Shown here: positions 8,782-17,668 of the stretch, in pieces
Numbering within the stretch: the stretch's first letter is position 1
Layout: each line of letters opens with the position of its first letter
Source: CAYOHG01 sp964465125
Lineage (GTDB): Bacteria; Planctomycetota; Phycisphaerae; UBA1845; Fen-1342
Assembly (NCBI GenBank): GCA_964465125.1
Contig: CAYXIO010000014.1
Span: forward strand, 11,437-75,436
DNA length: 64,000 nt
Reading direction: 5' to 3'
The notes under the pieces: generated by a model
The model's input: only the letters and a program-made list of their open reading frames with translations
Told to the model about the DNA's origin: nothing
Databases searched by the model: none
Program-made: the position numbers and the translations under genes

Positions 8782-9013
8782 GTTCCCCTTCGGCATACGC
8801 GAAACGCACGCGCATCTCCGGAACAACCCATCGTTCTCGGGCCCACCGTTGTGCATCGCGGGCCTCGAGCAGGCCGCGTAACTCAAACAACCCGAAGCCC
8901 GATTCGATGAACCGAGTACGCGCCCGGCGCTGGGAGCGCCACGTTGGAGTGGCTGGCGCGGGTTCTGCGCGGCGCGCCTCCAGGCATCTGCGACCGGACA
9001 GGAGCGTAGTCGA

Positions 9014-11455
9014 ATGCCCGCGATTCAAGACGCCATCCAGGCGCTGCTTCAGGCGATTTCAAAGCCCCTCGAATTGAACGACCTGGGGCGACTCGCGCAG
9101 ATGCACACGTATTGTCTGACAATCGCGTCCGGGCCCGAGCCGGCCGGCGGCTTCGCCCGCCGGATGGCGGCGCTGCTCGAGAAGCTGATCCTCAACGAAG
9201 CAGCCGATCCCGACGCCGGCCTTGTGCTGCTGCCTCAGTCGGTTCACGCGCTGACCGAGCACCTGAGCGGAAGGCCGGTCGACCTTGCCGAGCGTCTCGC
9301 CGGCCTGGTCGCCGCCAGCGGGGAAAACGGGGGCGCGCCTGCGCAGACAACGGCGGCGCCCCAGGCGACGCCGGCGCCCACGCAACCTGCCCTGGCCGAG
9401 CCGCCGCCTGCCGTGAAGGCCACGAAGCCCGCCCAGCCCGCTGCGGCCGCACCGGCCGCCAAGTCGGCTTCGTCCGACGAACCCGAACCCTACGTCAGCG
9501 AGCCGCTGGTCATCGATCCTCAGGAGCGCGATCACCTGCAAGGCTTCATTGACGAGAGCCGCGAGCACATGGACGCGATTGAAGCCGCGCTGCTCGCGGT
9601 CGAGCGGTCCCCCTTTGACACCCACGTGATCAACGAGCTCTTCCGGCCGTTCCACACGATCAAAGGCATCGCCGGTTTCCTGGGCCTGCGCGACATCAAC
9701 CGGCTGACGCATGAAGTCGAGACGATCCTCGACATGGGCCGCAAGCACGAGCTGACCATCACGCCCAGCGTGATCGACGTGATTTTCGGCGCCATTGACG
9801 TGCTCAAGTGCCAGGTCAATGAGCTGGCCAACTACGTCGTGAACCCCAGCGGCGGAAGCGTGCCGCAGCCCGACATCCGCGACGTCATGCGGCAGTTGCG
9901 CCGGACGGTACGCGCCGCAACGCAAGCGGTGTTGACCGACGCGCCGCCAGGCGCTGCGACACCTGTCGGCGAGCGCTCCCGCGCGGCCCCGGCGAGCGCC
10001 TCGGTCAGCGGGCCGGCGACGCCAGCGGCGGCCGCTCCCACGAACCATGCTCCCGCGCCGGCCCAGGTCGCGAATACGGACGCCTCGTCGGCCGCGCGCG
10101 GCGCCCCCGCCGCTGCCGAAGCCGCCTCCGCACCGCCGCGCCTCGCCGCCGACGTGTCCATCCGGGTCGACACCGGCAAGCTCGACGCGCTGGTCGACGC
10201 GGTCGGCGAGCTGGTCATCGCACAGACGATGGTGAACCAGAGCTCCGTCGTCCGAGCCGATTCCAAGCTCGCACGCCACGTCTCGCAGGTCACCAAGATC
10301 GTCCGCGACGTGCAGGAAACCGCGATGGCGATGCGCATGGTGCCGATCGGCCCCACCCTGCTGAAGATGCAGCGGCTGGTCCGCGACGTCTCACGCAAGG
10401 CCGACAAGCAGGTCGAGCTGGAAGTCTCCGGCGAAGACACCGAGCTCGACAAGAACGTCATCCAGGCCATCTCCGACCCGCTCGTTCACATGATCCGCAA
10501 TGCCGTCGACCACGGCATCGAGCCGCCGGAGGAGCGCGCCCGTCTCGGCAAGCCGCCCGTCGGCTCGGTCAAGCTCCTGGCGTACTACCAGGGCGACTCG
10601 ATCGTGATCGAGATTCGCGACGACGGCCGCGGACTGGACCGCGAGCGCCTGCGAGCCAAGGGCATCGAACGCGGCCTGGTCTCGCCTGACCAGGACCTGA
10701 CCGACTCGCAGATCTACGCGCTCATCTTCGAGGCCGGATTCTCCACCGCACAGGTCGTCACCGACATCTCCGGTCGCGGGGTCGGAATGGACGTCGTGCG
10801 GCGGAACATCGAGCAACTGCGCGGCAAGGTCGAGATTCAGACCAAGCTGGGCCAGGGTAGTACGTTCCTGATCCGACTGCCGCTGACGCTCGCCATCATC
10901 GACGGAATCCTGGTGCGCATCGGACGGGAGCGGCTGATCATTCCCACGATCATGATCGAGCAGTCGCTGCGGCCCGACGCGAATCAGATCACGCTCGTGC
11001 AGGGACACGGCGAGCTGATCCGGGTGCGCGGCGAACTGATCACGCTGGTGCAGCTCGGCCAGCTCTTCGGCCTGAATGACTACATCGATCCTGCCCAGGG
11101 GCTGGTCGTCATCACTCAGACCGAGCAGCAGAAGATCGGGCTGGTCGTCGAGGAGCTGATCGGCCAGCAGCAGGTCGTGATCAAGAGCCTCGGTGAGCGA
11201 TTCAAGCCCGTCCGTGGCATATCGGGCGCGGCAATCCTCGGCGACGGCCGGGTCGGCTTGATCCTCGAACCGACCCGCCTCCTGGGCCTGCACAACAGCA
11301 CGCGCTCGCCGACCGTTCCGCGCCGAGCACCGAGCGCCGCGCCCCAGCAGACCAGCGCCGCGGGCTCCGCGAACTCAAGCGCGCACGCGGATACGAGTGT
11401 TTCGACCCCTGCGTCCACCGAACTTGCCGACACGCCGGAACTCGCGTCGGTTTAG
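9014..11455 (+). CDS. cheA: Chemotaxis sensor histidine kinase CheA
   Basis: An 813-residue CheA. In receptor arrays it autophosphorylates and passes phosphate to response regulators. Residues 1-100 are a helical N-terminal region not typical of E. coli CheA, followed by an Ala/Pro linker to about 160. The HPt domain follows, with phospho-acceptor His214 in FRPFHTIKGIAGFLGL. After a second Ala/Pro linker (about 300-380) come the dimerization helices (VDAVGELVIAQTMVNQ), the ATPase with N-box HMIRNAVDHGIE, G1 IEIRDDGRGLD and G2 GRGVGMDVV, and a CheW-like domain (GILVRIGRERLIIPTIMIEQ). A Ser/Thr-rich tail ends the protein. No CheY-binding P2 domain is obvious. AGGAG precedes the ATG. cheW follows after 12 bases; no receptor, cheY or cheR gene is nearby, so the output pathway is not visible. 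Confidence 0.95.
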   Translation: MPAIQDAIQALLQAISKPLELNDLGRLAQMHTYCLTIASGPEPAGGFARRMAALLEKLILNEAADPDAGLVLLPQSVHALTEHLSGRPVDLAERLAGLVAASGENGGAPAQTTAAPQATPAPTQPALAEPPPAVKATKPAQPAAAAPAAKSASSDEPEPYVSEPLVIDPQERDHLQGFIDESREHMDAIEAALLAVERSPFDTHVINELFRPFHTIKGIAGFLGLRDINRLTHEVETILDMGRKHELTITPSVIDVIFGAIDVLKCQVNELANYVVNPSGGSVPQPDIRDVMRQLRRTVRAATQAVLTDAPPGAATPVGERSRAAPASASVSGPATPAAAAPTNHAPAPAQVANTDASSAARGAPAAAEAASAPPRLAADVSIRVDTGKLDALVDAVGELVIAQTMVNQSSVVRADSKLARHVSQVTKIVRDVQETAMAMRMVPIGPTLLKMQRLVRDVSRKADKQVELEVSGEDTELDKNVIQAISDPLVHMIRNAVDHGIEPPEERARLGKPPVGSVKLLAYYQGDSIVIEIRDDGRGLDRERLRAKGIERGLVSPDQDLTDSQIYALIFEAGFSTAQVVTDISGRGVGMDVVRRNIEQLRGKVEIQTKLGQGSTFLIRLPLTLAIIDGILVRIGRERLIIPTIMIEQSLRPDANQITLVQGHGELIRVRGELITLVQLGQLFGLNDYIDPAQGLVVITQTEQQKIGLVVEELIGQQQVVIKSLGERFKPVRGISGAAILGDGRVGLILEPTRLLGLHNSTRSPTVPRRAPSAAPQQTSAAGSANSSAHADTSVSTPASTELADTPELASV

Positions 11456-11467
11456 GAGAATCGAGGT

Positions 11468-11971
11468 ATGGGCACGACGGAAATCCGCAAGGCATTGCAG
11501 ACGGGTAGGCCCTCCGAGTCCGCCGGAAAGTACCTGACCTTCAAGCTCGCCGAGGAGGAATACGGCGTCGAGATTCTGAAGGTGCGCGAAATCATGGGGC
11601 TGCTGGAGATCACGCACGTCCCGCAGATGCCGCACTTCGTGAAGGGCGTGATCAACCTGCGCGGCAAGGTCATCCCGGTGATCGACCTGCGTCTCAAATT
11701 CGGGATGCCGGAGGCCGAGTACAACGAGCAGACCTGCATTATCGTCGTGGACGTCGGCACGCTGACCGGCATCGTCGTGGACACGGTGCAGGAAGTGCTG
11801 GACGTCGCCGAGGACCAGATCGATCCGCCGCCACCCTTGGGCGCGTCGGTCGACACCAGCTTCATCTTTGGGATGGGCAAGGTCCGCGACGGCGTAAAGA
11901 TTCTGCTGGACATCGGTCGGGTGCTGTCGACGGAAGAACTGACCCTGCTCGGTCAGGCCGCCACGGCCTGA
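11468..11971 (+). CDS. cheW: Chemotaxis coupling protein CheW
   Basis: A 167-residue CheW, the cytoplasmic adaptor linking chemoreceptors to CheA. The fold signature runs from KYLTFKLAEEEYGVEILKVR through MPHFVKGVINLRGKVIPVID and LRLKFGMPEAEY to VDTVQEVLDVAEDQI. The ISPPP-like stretch is replaced by DPPPPLGASVDTSFIFGMGK. It begins 12 bases after cheA with its own AGGAGAATCGAGGT ribosome site, so the two form one operon. About 20 residues precede the conserved domain. No other chemotaxis gene follows; the next gene is convergent and 262 bases away. Confidence 0.95.
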   Translation: MGTTEIRKALQTGRPSESAGKYLTFKLAEEEYGVEILKVREIMGLLEITHVPQMPHFVKGVINLRGKVIPVIDLRLKFGMPEAEYNEQTCIIVVDVGTLTGIVVDTVQEVLDVAEDQIDPPPPLGASVDTSFIFGMGKVRDGVKILLDIGRVLSTEELTLLGQAATA

Positions 11972-12233
11972 CCCGCCGCGGTCCAGGCCGCACGGACCGT
12001 GGCTGACTCCGCTGCTGCGCCAGGCGGACGTTCGCGGGCAACGCCGGCTGCGGCAGTGGGGTTGCCCGCAGCGCCTCCTGCGCCGAGATCAAGGGGGTCG
12101 ATGAGACTACGATTCGGTCCAGCGTGCCGGCGCTCAAAGCGGCCATGAAGGCAACCCGCGCCGTGCGCCCGGTTGCGGAGGGGCCGCGGCGTTCCGGTCG
12201 CTCGCGCGGTGTCCAAGCGGGGAATCGAAAACG

Positions 12234-13124
12234 TCAGGGACTTGCGAACGCGAACATCATCCCGCTGCGCGCGGCCCGCAGCGCCACGTCCAGGCGCTCC
12301 GCCAGATCATGGAGCTGATCGACCGGCAGGCGCGAGCAGATCACGTAGCTGCTCGAGTTCTCGTCCCACTTGAGGACGTTCACGTCGTCCGACCGGGCGG
12401 TCTCGTAGTGGCGGCGCCGGTCCGAATGCGAGTCGACCTCGGCATTCGCCAGCGTGATGCGGCGATCCAGCGAGAAGACCGAGACGGGGTCGCCACCCTC
12501 GAGCGGCCGGTAGTAGACGTGGACACAGAGTAGCGAAGGCACCTGCGCAAGGTGGATGCAGTCGCAGATTCCGTCCAAACGATAGCCGGCGTGCGCGAGA
12601 TCCGGAAGACAGACGCGGAACGGGCGAACTCGATCCAGCTTCGCCTTGACGTCGCACGGCGCCTCACCCCACGCGAACCCGATCGTCCGGTGGTTCCCCA
12701 GGGCGCACGAACGAAAGATCGCGGCGAATTCCTGGGCCGGAACCGTCGCGATCGCCAGCGCCGCCGGAGCGCGCCCGACACTCGGCGGCGCGCCGGGCAG
12801 CAGTTCGCCCGCCGGACGCCACCAGAGAAACAACGCGATCAACGCCGCAATGGCCGTGACGGCGGCGGAAACCCGCAGGACGCGCCGACGACGTTCACGC
12901 CGCATCGAAACAAGCCGATCGCGAATCGCGGGAACCAGGCCCGCGGGCGCGTTCTCCGACCACATCACGCGCTGAACGCAGCGGCGCATTGCGTGCAGTT
13001 CGACCAGCTCCTGCCGAAGCTCCGCGGAGCTCGACAACTCCGCCTCGACCAGGCTCGCTCGCTCGGAGTCAAGCCGGCCGTCCGCGTATAGCGGCAACAG
13101 TGTGCGGACGTCCTGTCGATTCAT
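12234..13124 (-). CDS. Membrane anti-sigma factor with Cys-rich outer domain
   Basis: A 296-residue protein starting 3 bases after the ECF sigma stop, the usual place for a cognate anti-sigma factor. Residues 1-60 (RTLLPLYADGRLDSERASLV and ELRQELVELHAMRRCVQRV) look like an anti-sigma cytoplasmic domain, but the His-x3-Cys-x2-Cys zinc motif is not intact. Arg-rich residues 75-82 lead into one membrane helix (VSAAVTAIAALIALFLWW). The outer domain of about 185 residues has seven cysteines, including CDC, CALG and CVH contexts, and I recognise no named family. It would hold the sigma factor at the membrane and release it on an external cue. A redox or metal signal is a guess from the cysteines. 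Confidence 0.72.
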   Translation of the reverse strand: MNRQDVRTLLPLYADGRLDSERASLVEAELSSSAELRQELVELHAMRRCVQRVMWSENAPAGLVPAIRDRLVSMRRERRRRVLRVSAAVTAIAALIALFLWWRPAGELLPGAPPSVGRAPAALAIATVPAQEFAAIFRSCALGNHRTIGFAWGEAPCDVKAKLDRVRPFRVCLPDLAHAGYRLDGICDCIHLAQVPSLLCVHVYYRPLEGGDPVSVFSLDRRITLANAEVDSHSDRRRHYETARSDDVNVLKWDENSSSYVICSRLPVDQLHDLAERLDVALRAARSGMMFAFASP

Positions 13125-13127
13125 GGA

Positions 13128-13688
13128 CTACTCGATCTCCACCGACAGCCGTTTGGCTCGCTCGTATCCCTGCAACTCCTGCACCAGCCGCTGTCGGGCC
13201 CGGTGCAACCGGCTCATCACCGTCCCCATCGGGATCTCCAGGATGGCCGCGATCTCCTCGTAGCTGTATTCCATCGTCGCCCATATGAGCAGGACCACCC
13301 GGAAGCCGTCGGGCAGCCGCTCAATGGCAGATCGTACCTCATCGTCCAGCCGGTCGAAATCCAATCCAGCGATCCGGTTGGCGGCGGCGGACGATCCCTC
13401 CGAGACCGCCACCTGCTCCAGATCACCCGACTCCACGCGCCGGCCCATCCGGCTCTCATGGGCACAACGGTTCAGGAACGTATTGTGCAGGATGCGCATC
13501 AACCACGGCCGGATGCCGAACTCGCGCATCTCAAACCGGGCAAAGGCCTGATAGGCCTTAAGAAACGTCTCCTGCACCAGATCTTCCGCGTCGTGCTGAT
13601 CCCTCGTCAAGCGGCGAGCGACGCGGTACACCGCGTCGGCGTGCGGCAAGGCGACCGCGTCAAACGAGTGATCGACGTGGATGTCCAT
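13128..13688 (-). CDS. ECF-type RNA polymerase sigma factor
   Basis: A 186-residue extracytoplasmic-function sigma factor with only regions 2 and 4. Region 2 is seen at ADAVYRVARRLTRDQHDAED and LVQETFLKAYQAFARF, followed by FGIRPWLMRILHNTFLNR. Region 4 begins near AIERLPDGFRVVLLIWATME and has the helix-turn-helix YEEIAAILEIPMGTVMSRLH. It would redirect RNA polymerase to stress-type promoters when released by the membrane protein encoded 3 bases downstream. The pair is transcribed as one unit. The target promoters are unknown; I could not establish an autoregulatory -35 GGAAC element upstream with confidence. Confidence 0.93.
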   Translation of the reverse strand: MDIHVDHSFDAVALPHADAVYRVARRLTRDQHDAEDLVQETFLKAYQAFARFEMREFGIRPWLMRILHNTFLNRCAHESRMGRRVESGDLEQVAVSEGSSAAANRIAGLDFDRLDDEVRSAIERLPDGFRVVLLIWATMEYSYEEIAAILEIPMGTVMSRLHRARQRLVQELQGYERAKRLSVEIE

Positions 13689-14161
13689 GGAACCGTCTGC
13701 GGCTCTACAGCGTGCGACATCCTCTAGAGAAAACCACGGTCCCGGAGAAACTATTCCGCCGGGAACCCAACCGCCGGCGTTTGGCGAATCGTGGACCCGG
13801 GGGACCCGCTGATTGTACCCGCTTTCTTCTCAATGTTTTATGCCCAAACACGGGAATGTCGCGCCAGGAACGCGGTCGACGCAACCCGGAGCGGCAAAGC
13901 CGCCGGCGGCCGTTATCACCCCCGCTCCACGCACCAGCGTCCGCTCTTCTTCCCACGGACGGCGCTTCGCCTGGCCAGGCGAATTGAGGCTCCGATGAGC
14001 TCCGCGGCGCATGAACAAGCGACCGTGGAGTGCGTCCCGCGCCCTGCGGGGACTGGTTCGCCCGGTCCAGACAGCGGACTATGATGCCCGCCGGGCGGCG
14101 CGGATGGATCCGGCCCGTTGCATTCAGGGGCGCCGCGCGAATTCACGCAGAAAGGAACCCC
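13689..14161. other. 473-bp divergent intergenic region
   Basis: It separates the ECF sigma gene from the plus-strand retropepsin-like gene. No protein-like reading frame is convincing. A -10-like TATGAT at 14080-14085 stands 77 bases before the plus-strand start codon, with only a weak TTCGCC partner at 14057-14062. CTAGAGAAAACC near 13725 lies in the sigma-factor leader. No strong hairpin was seen. Confidence 0.4.
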
Positions 14162-15601
14162 ATGGGGTCGCTGATGATTCTCATTTGCATGCTCCTCGGG
14201 CCGGCCCCCGACCAGTCCCGCAACCCGTGGGTCTCGAAAGTCGGCGAAGCGTTCGCGACGGCCGAAACGGCCGGCGACCCCGGCGCCGTGGCGAAGGCGT
14301 TCGACGTCGCCTGGCGGGCCGATGATTGGCGGGCGGGAGCGAAGCTCTGCGACCAGGCCGAGAAGACCCTCCCCGATCGCTCCGATCTCCTGGGCCTGAG
14401 GGCACGCGCGCTATGGCGCGCCGGCCGGCTCTCGGAGGTCCGAACGCTGATCACTCGCATTCCGGAAGACACCACCGACCGCGTCGCGCTCGCGGTCCAA
14501 CTGGACCTTGCCTACGCAACCGGCGACGACAAGCGCCTCAACGACCTGTCGGCCCGCTACGTACGGACCCATCCGCAGACCGCCGCCGATCTCGCCGTGC
14601 TGGTCGACGCGCAATTGTTCCACCAGTCCGGTCCCGACCTGATCGAGTGGCTGCGCCGCATCGAGAAGACTGCGTCGGTGGAAAACGGATACCCCGAGAC
14701 GCTCCTGGTGGAGACGATTCCCGGGGTGGCGGACTTTCTGGCGGCCATCGGCGACAAACCCGTCAACCAGATGACGCACTACGGCTCCGCGCCGATGCAG
14801 GTGCTGGGCATGCTGCACCTGCCCTACTGCGACGTTCGAATCAACGGCCGCGGGCCCTATCGCATGATCGTGGACACCGGCGGCAGCGTGACGCTCGCGA
14901 TCGACGACGAGATCGCCGAGGAGATCGGCCTGCACTCGCTGGCCAGCGCCAAGCTCCACGGCGCCGCCGGCGTGCAGGATTCGGGCCAGGCGCTGGTCGA
15001 GCACATGGCCGTCAGCGACATCGAGATGGCGCGCGTTCCGGCGCGCATCCTCGAGCTTCCACCCGGCCTCAAGCACAACATCGATGGAATTCTGGGCACC
15101 GGCGTATTCGACAGCGCCCGGATGACGCTGGATTTCGCCGGCCAGAGACTGGCGGTGGAGCCCAGCGGCTCGACGCCGGCCCGCGGGAACGAAACCGAGC
15201 TGCTGGTCGTGGGAGACGCCAAGCTGGTGGTTCCAGTGAAGCTGGGCGGCCGCGAAGCGCTCGCGTTCATCGACACCGGGGCCGACATCGTCGCCGCCTC
15301 GCCCAGCGCGCTGCGCGAGCTCTACCCGGACCGCGCCGTCAGCATAATCTCCGGCGGCGTCGGCGTAGGCGAAGGAGACTCCCCCGGGCTCGGTTTCGGA
15401 ACGCCCTTCAGCCTCGACTTCGCCGGCCGTGCGACGCCGAGCTACAGCGGCTTGGCGCTGGAGACGCTCGACGAGCTGCTCGGCTCGTTCCTGCGCACTC
15501 GGCTTCAGCTCATCATCGGCATGCCGCTCTGCCGGGAGATGAAGTCGATGACAATCGATTTTCCGCGCCGCCGTCTGTGGGTGGAGTGGTTGCAGCCCTG
15601 A
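14162..15601 (+). CDS. Secreted protein with two retropepsin-like aspartyl protease domains
   Basis: A 479-residue protein. A short hydrophobic start (GSLMILICMLLGPAP) may be a signal peptide. Residues 20-210 are helical and TPR-like (RAGAKLCDQAEKTLPDRSDL, GLRARALWRAGRLSEVRTLI). Two aspartyl-protease folds follow, each with its own Asp-Thr-Gly: MIVDTGGSVTLAIDDE in the first and AFIDTGADIVAASPSA in the second. Retropepsin-like proteins normally have one such domain and work as dimers. Here both halves are in one chain and could form a single active site, as in pepsin, or act as separate pseudo-dimers. GAAAGGAACCCC precedes the ATG. The substrate is unknown, and the two DTG motifs alone do not prove activity. 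Confidence 0.8.
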   Translation: MGSLMILICMLLGPAPDQSRNPWVSKVGEAFATAETAGDPGAVAKAFDVAWRADDWRAGAKLCDQAEKTLPDRSDLLGLRARALWRAGRLSEVRTLITRIPEDTTDRVALAVQLDLAYATGDDKRLNDLSARYVRTHPQTAADLAVLVDAQLFHQSGPDLIEWLRRIEKTASVENGYPETLLVETIPGVADFLAAIGDKPVNQMTHYGSAPMQVLGMLHLPYCDVRINGRGPYRMIVDTGGSVTLAIDDEIAEEIGLHSLASAKLHGAAGVQDSGQALVEHMAVSDIEMARVPARILELPPGLKHNIDGILGTGVFDSARMTLDFAGQRLAVEPSGSTPARGNETELLVVGDAKLVVPVKLGGREALAFIDTGADIVAASPSALRELYPDRAVSIISGGVGVGEGDSPGLGFGTPFSLDFAGRATPSYSGLALETLDELLGSFLRTRLQLIIGMPLCREMKSMTIDFPRRRLWVEWLQP

Positions 15602-15617
15602 CCTTCGCGCGGACATG

Positions 15618-16439
15618 CTACCAGTAGCGCTCGAGGTGGAGGTTGCCGGGATCGCGACGCTGGTGCGTCTTGAATCCGCGCGACAGCAACTCGTCTTCGC
15701 ACTCGTCCACCATCTGCGGATTGCCGCAGAGAAAAACGTGGCATTCCTCCGGATCGAGCGGCCAGCCGACCAGCCCCTCGAAGCTCTCCTCATCCAGAAT
15801 GACCTGCACTCTTCCGCGCAGTCCGCGCCAGCTTGACGCCATCGGCTCGCGCGTCACGATCGGGTGATACACGACGCGCGCATCCCTCGACTGGAGGTTC
15901 CATAGCTCATCGTGATAGCCCAGGTCGCGCGAGAAGCGGCAGCCGTTCAGGATCGCCACGCGCTCCCAGCGGTCCTGTCCGTGGTAGGTGCGCAGCATCG
16001 AGATGAACGGGGCCAAGCCGGTGCCCGTGGAGACGAACACGAAGTGCTTGCCCGGCGGGACGCCTTCGAGCGTGAAATCCCCCAGCACGCGCTCGTCCAT
16101 CCAGATGCGGTCGCCGACGCTCAGGCCGGCCAGCCGCGGCGTGAAGCGGCCGTTTTCAATCAGCGTGACGTAGAGCTCCAGGTGATCGCGCACCGTGCTC
16201 GCGGACGCAATCGAATAGGGCCGACGAATCAGCCGCACGCGCTGCGGCGCATCGGGACGCGCGCGCTGCGGCGTCGTCGCCGCGGCATCGCCGCCGGGCT
16301 TGGGAAGCCCGATCGAAATGTACTGGCCGGGTTCGAACGCCGGTACTTCAACGGAGTCCGGGCGCACCTTGATGATGAACAGCGCGGGGTTGAGGTCGAT
16401 CCTCTCGATGATGGTCGCGTTCCGGGCGTCTTCGCTCAT
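15618..16439 (-). CDS. fpr: Ferredoxin/flavodoxin--NADP+ reductase
   Basis: A 273-residue bacterial-type FAD enzyme moving electrons between NADP(H) and ferredoxin or flavodoxin in the cytoplasm. The FAD-binding motif is RLIRRPYSIASAS, the NADP-site glycine motif is FVFVSTGTGLAPFISMLR, and HVFLCGNPQMVDECEDEL matches the family's C-terminal pyridine-site strand. The protein ends HLERYW, as Fpr-like reductases do with an aromatic last residue facing the flavin. The ATG at 16439 was preferred because GGGAGG lies 12 bases upstream; a GTG at 16460 would add seven residues. It starts 42 bases after the nicotinate phosphoribosyltransferase stop on the same strand, making a three-gene NAD(P)-related unit. 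The insertion AAATTPQRARPDAPQ before the FAD motif is unusual. Confidence 0.9.
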   Translation of the reverse strand: MSEDARNATIIERIDLNPALFIIKVRPDSVEVPAFEPGQYISIGLPKPGGDAAATTPQRARPDAPQRVRLIRRPYSIASASTVRDHLELYVTLIENGRFTPRLAGLSVGDRIWMDERVLGDFTLEGVPPGKHFVFVSTGTGLAPFISMLRTYHGQDRWERVAILNGCRFSRDLGYHDELWNLQSRDARVVYHPIVTREPMASSWRGLRGRVQVILDEESFEGLVGWPLDPEECHVFLCGNPQMVDECEDELLSRGFKTHQRRDPGNLHLERYW

Positions 16440-16481
16440 CCGTTCACTCGCCTCCCGCACTCCCGCCGAAGCGCGCCTTCG

Positions 16482-17621
16482 TCAGCGCCGCACCCGAATC
16501 GGCAGCTCCGGCATGACGATTTCATCCCCGCGCCCGCACTTGCTGCAATCCACCCAGCGGCCATTGTCAAACACGTGCGTGATGTCGCTCGTGAACACGA
16601 GAAACGATACCCAGCTCCCTGTGCCGATCGCGTCGATCGGCGCGCGGCAGATGCGAAACGCCGCCACCTTCTCGGCCGTGAAGCCGCTGCTGACCAGTAT
16701 CCGAGTCGGCTTCGCGCCGGACTCATCCAGCGCCGCGCGCACGTTGTACACCGCCTCGATGGTGACCCCGGCGCCAAAACCGAACCGCTCGAGGGCGCGA
16801 TGAACCTCGGGCGAGTCGCCGGCCCGCTCCGTAATCCGCCGCACCATCGCCGCCTCGGGCCGGGCGTGGCCGCCCTGGTGAATGCGTCCGCCGTGCGTAT
16901 CGACGCGGACCGCCTGGAGCTGCTTTCCGAACGCCTGCGCGGCTTCGCGGCAGACGTCGAGCTCGCGCCCCTCGAAATCAATCAGCACCGTCAGCGGAAC
17001 ATCCGGAAAGCGCTGCAAGTACGCCTTCGCCGAGGCCACGCTGCTGCCGCCGAAGACCGCGTTCAGACAATGCGGAATGCTGCCGTAGAGGCGATAGTCG
17101 TGCGGCGGCCGATCCCCAACGCGAATGTGCTCTCCGTCGCCGGTGCCCAGCCAGCGGATCACGTAGCGGTGACCGGCACGCGTGCTCGTGCCGCGCGCTC
17201 CACCGATGGCCGCGGCGTAGGCGATCTGCTCGATGATCTCGTAGGGGTAATGCCGCGGGGACATGTCGATCACGGGCACGTCGCCGGCGGCGGACACAAT
17301 CCGGTGCATCTCGGTCGCGGACCCGCTGAACGCGAGCATGCCCAGGTACGTCGTTTCCAGGTTCACCAGCTCGCCGAACAGCCCCTCGATCACGAGCACC
17401 GCGCCGTTCGCCTCGAAGCGCTCGCCGTCGCTGATGGCGCGGATCGTGACGGGACCGAGACACTGCTCGTCGATCCAGGTCACCGCGCGGTTCAGCCCGC
17501 AGACGATGCCCCCCTGACGCGCAAAGACGCAGTAGCGCACGCGCTTGCTGAACAGCGGCGTGTCCGTGACGATCGCCGCCGAACGATTGAAGTATTCATC
17601 GCTGATCGGTAGCTGCGGCAT
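16482..17621 (-). CDS. pncB: Nicotinate phosphoribosyltransferase
   Basis: A 379-residue enzyme of the nicotinate/nicotinamide phosphoribosyltransferase superfamily, making nicotinate mononucleotide from nicotinate and PRPP for NAD salvage. Recognisable pieces are the early VTDTPLFSKRVRYCVFARQG region, LVNLETTYLGMLAFSGSATE, HRYVIRW, the PRPP-side VRVDTHGGRIHQGG and the closing barrel strands RILVSSGF and IGTGSWVS. The C-terminus has paired cysteine contexts (DCSKCGRGDEIV) that may bind metal. The gene is 47 bases downstream of a nicotinamidase-like gene, so nicotinamide could be converted to nicotinate and then to the mononucleotide by one operon. No clear ribosome site precedes the ATG, which may mean translational coupling. 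A different substrate within the superfamily is possible. Confidence 0.85.
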   Translation of the reverse strand: MPQLPISDEYFNRSAAIVTDTPLFSKRVRYCVFARQGGIVCGLNRAVTWIDEQCLGPVTIRAISDGERFEANGAVLVIEGLFGELVNLETTYLGMLAFSGSATEMHRIVSAAGDVPVIDMSPRHYPYEIIEQIAYAAAIGGARGTSTRAGHRYVIRWLGTGDGEHIRVGDRPPHDYRLYGSIPHCLNAVFGGSSVASAKAYLQRFPDVPLTVLIDFEGRELDVCREAAQAFGKQLQAVRVDTHGGRIHQGGHARPEAAMVRRITERAGDSPEVHRALERFGFGAGVTIEAVYNVRAALDESGAKPTRILVSSGFTAEKVAAFRICRAPIDAIGTGSWVSFLVFTSDITHVFDNGRWVDCSKCGRGDEIVMPELPIRVRR

Positions 17622-17668
17622 GCGCGCATGCTACCGGGGGTTCGGCTCGCGACAAGCGCGGCGAGCGG

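Noticed and set aside
14326..15627. 433-codon plus-strand frame overlapping the retropepsin-like gene
   Set aside because: Arg/Pro/Gly-rich with no domain; the other frame carries two DTG motifs and a ribosome site.
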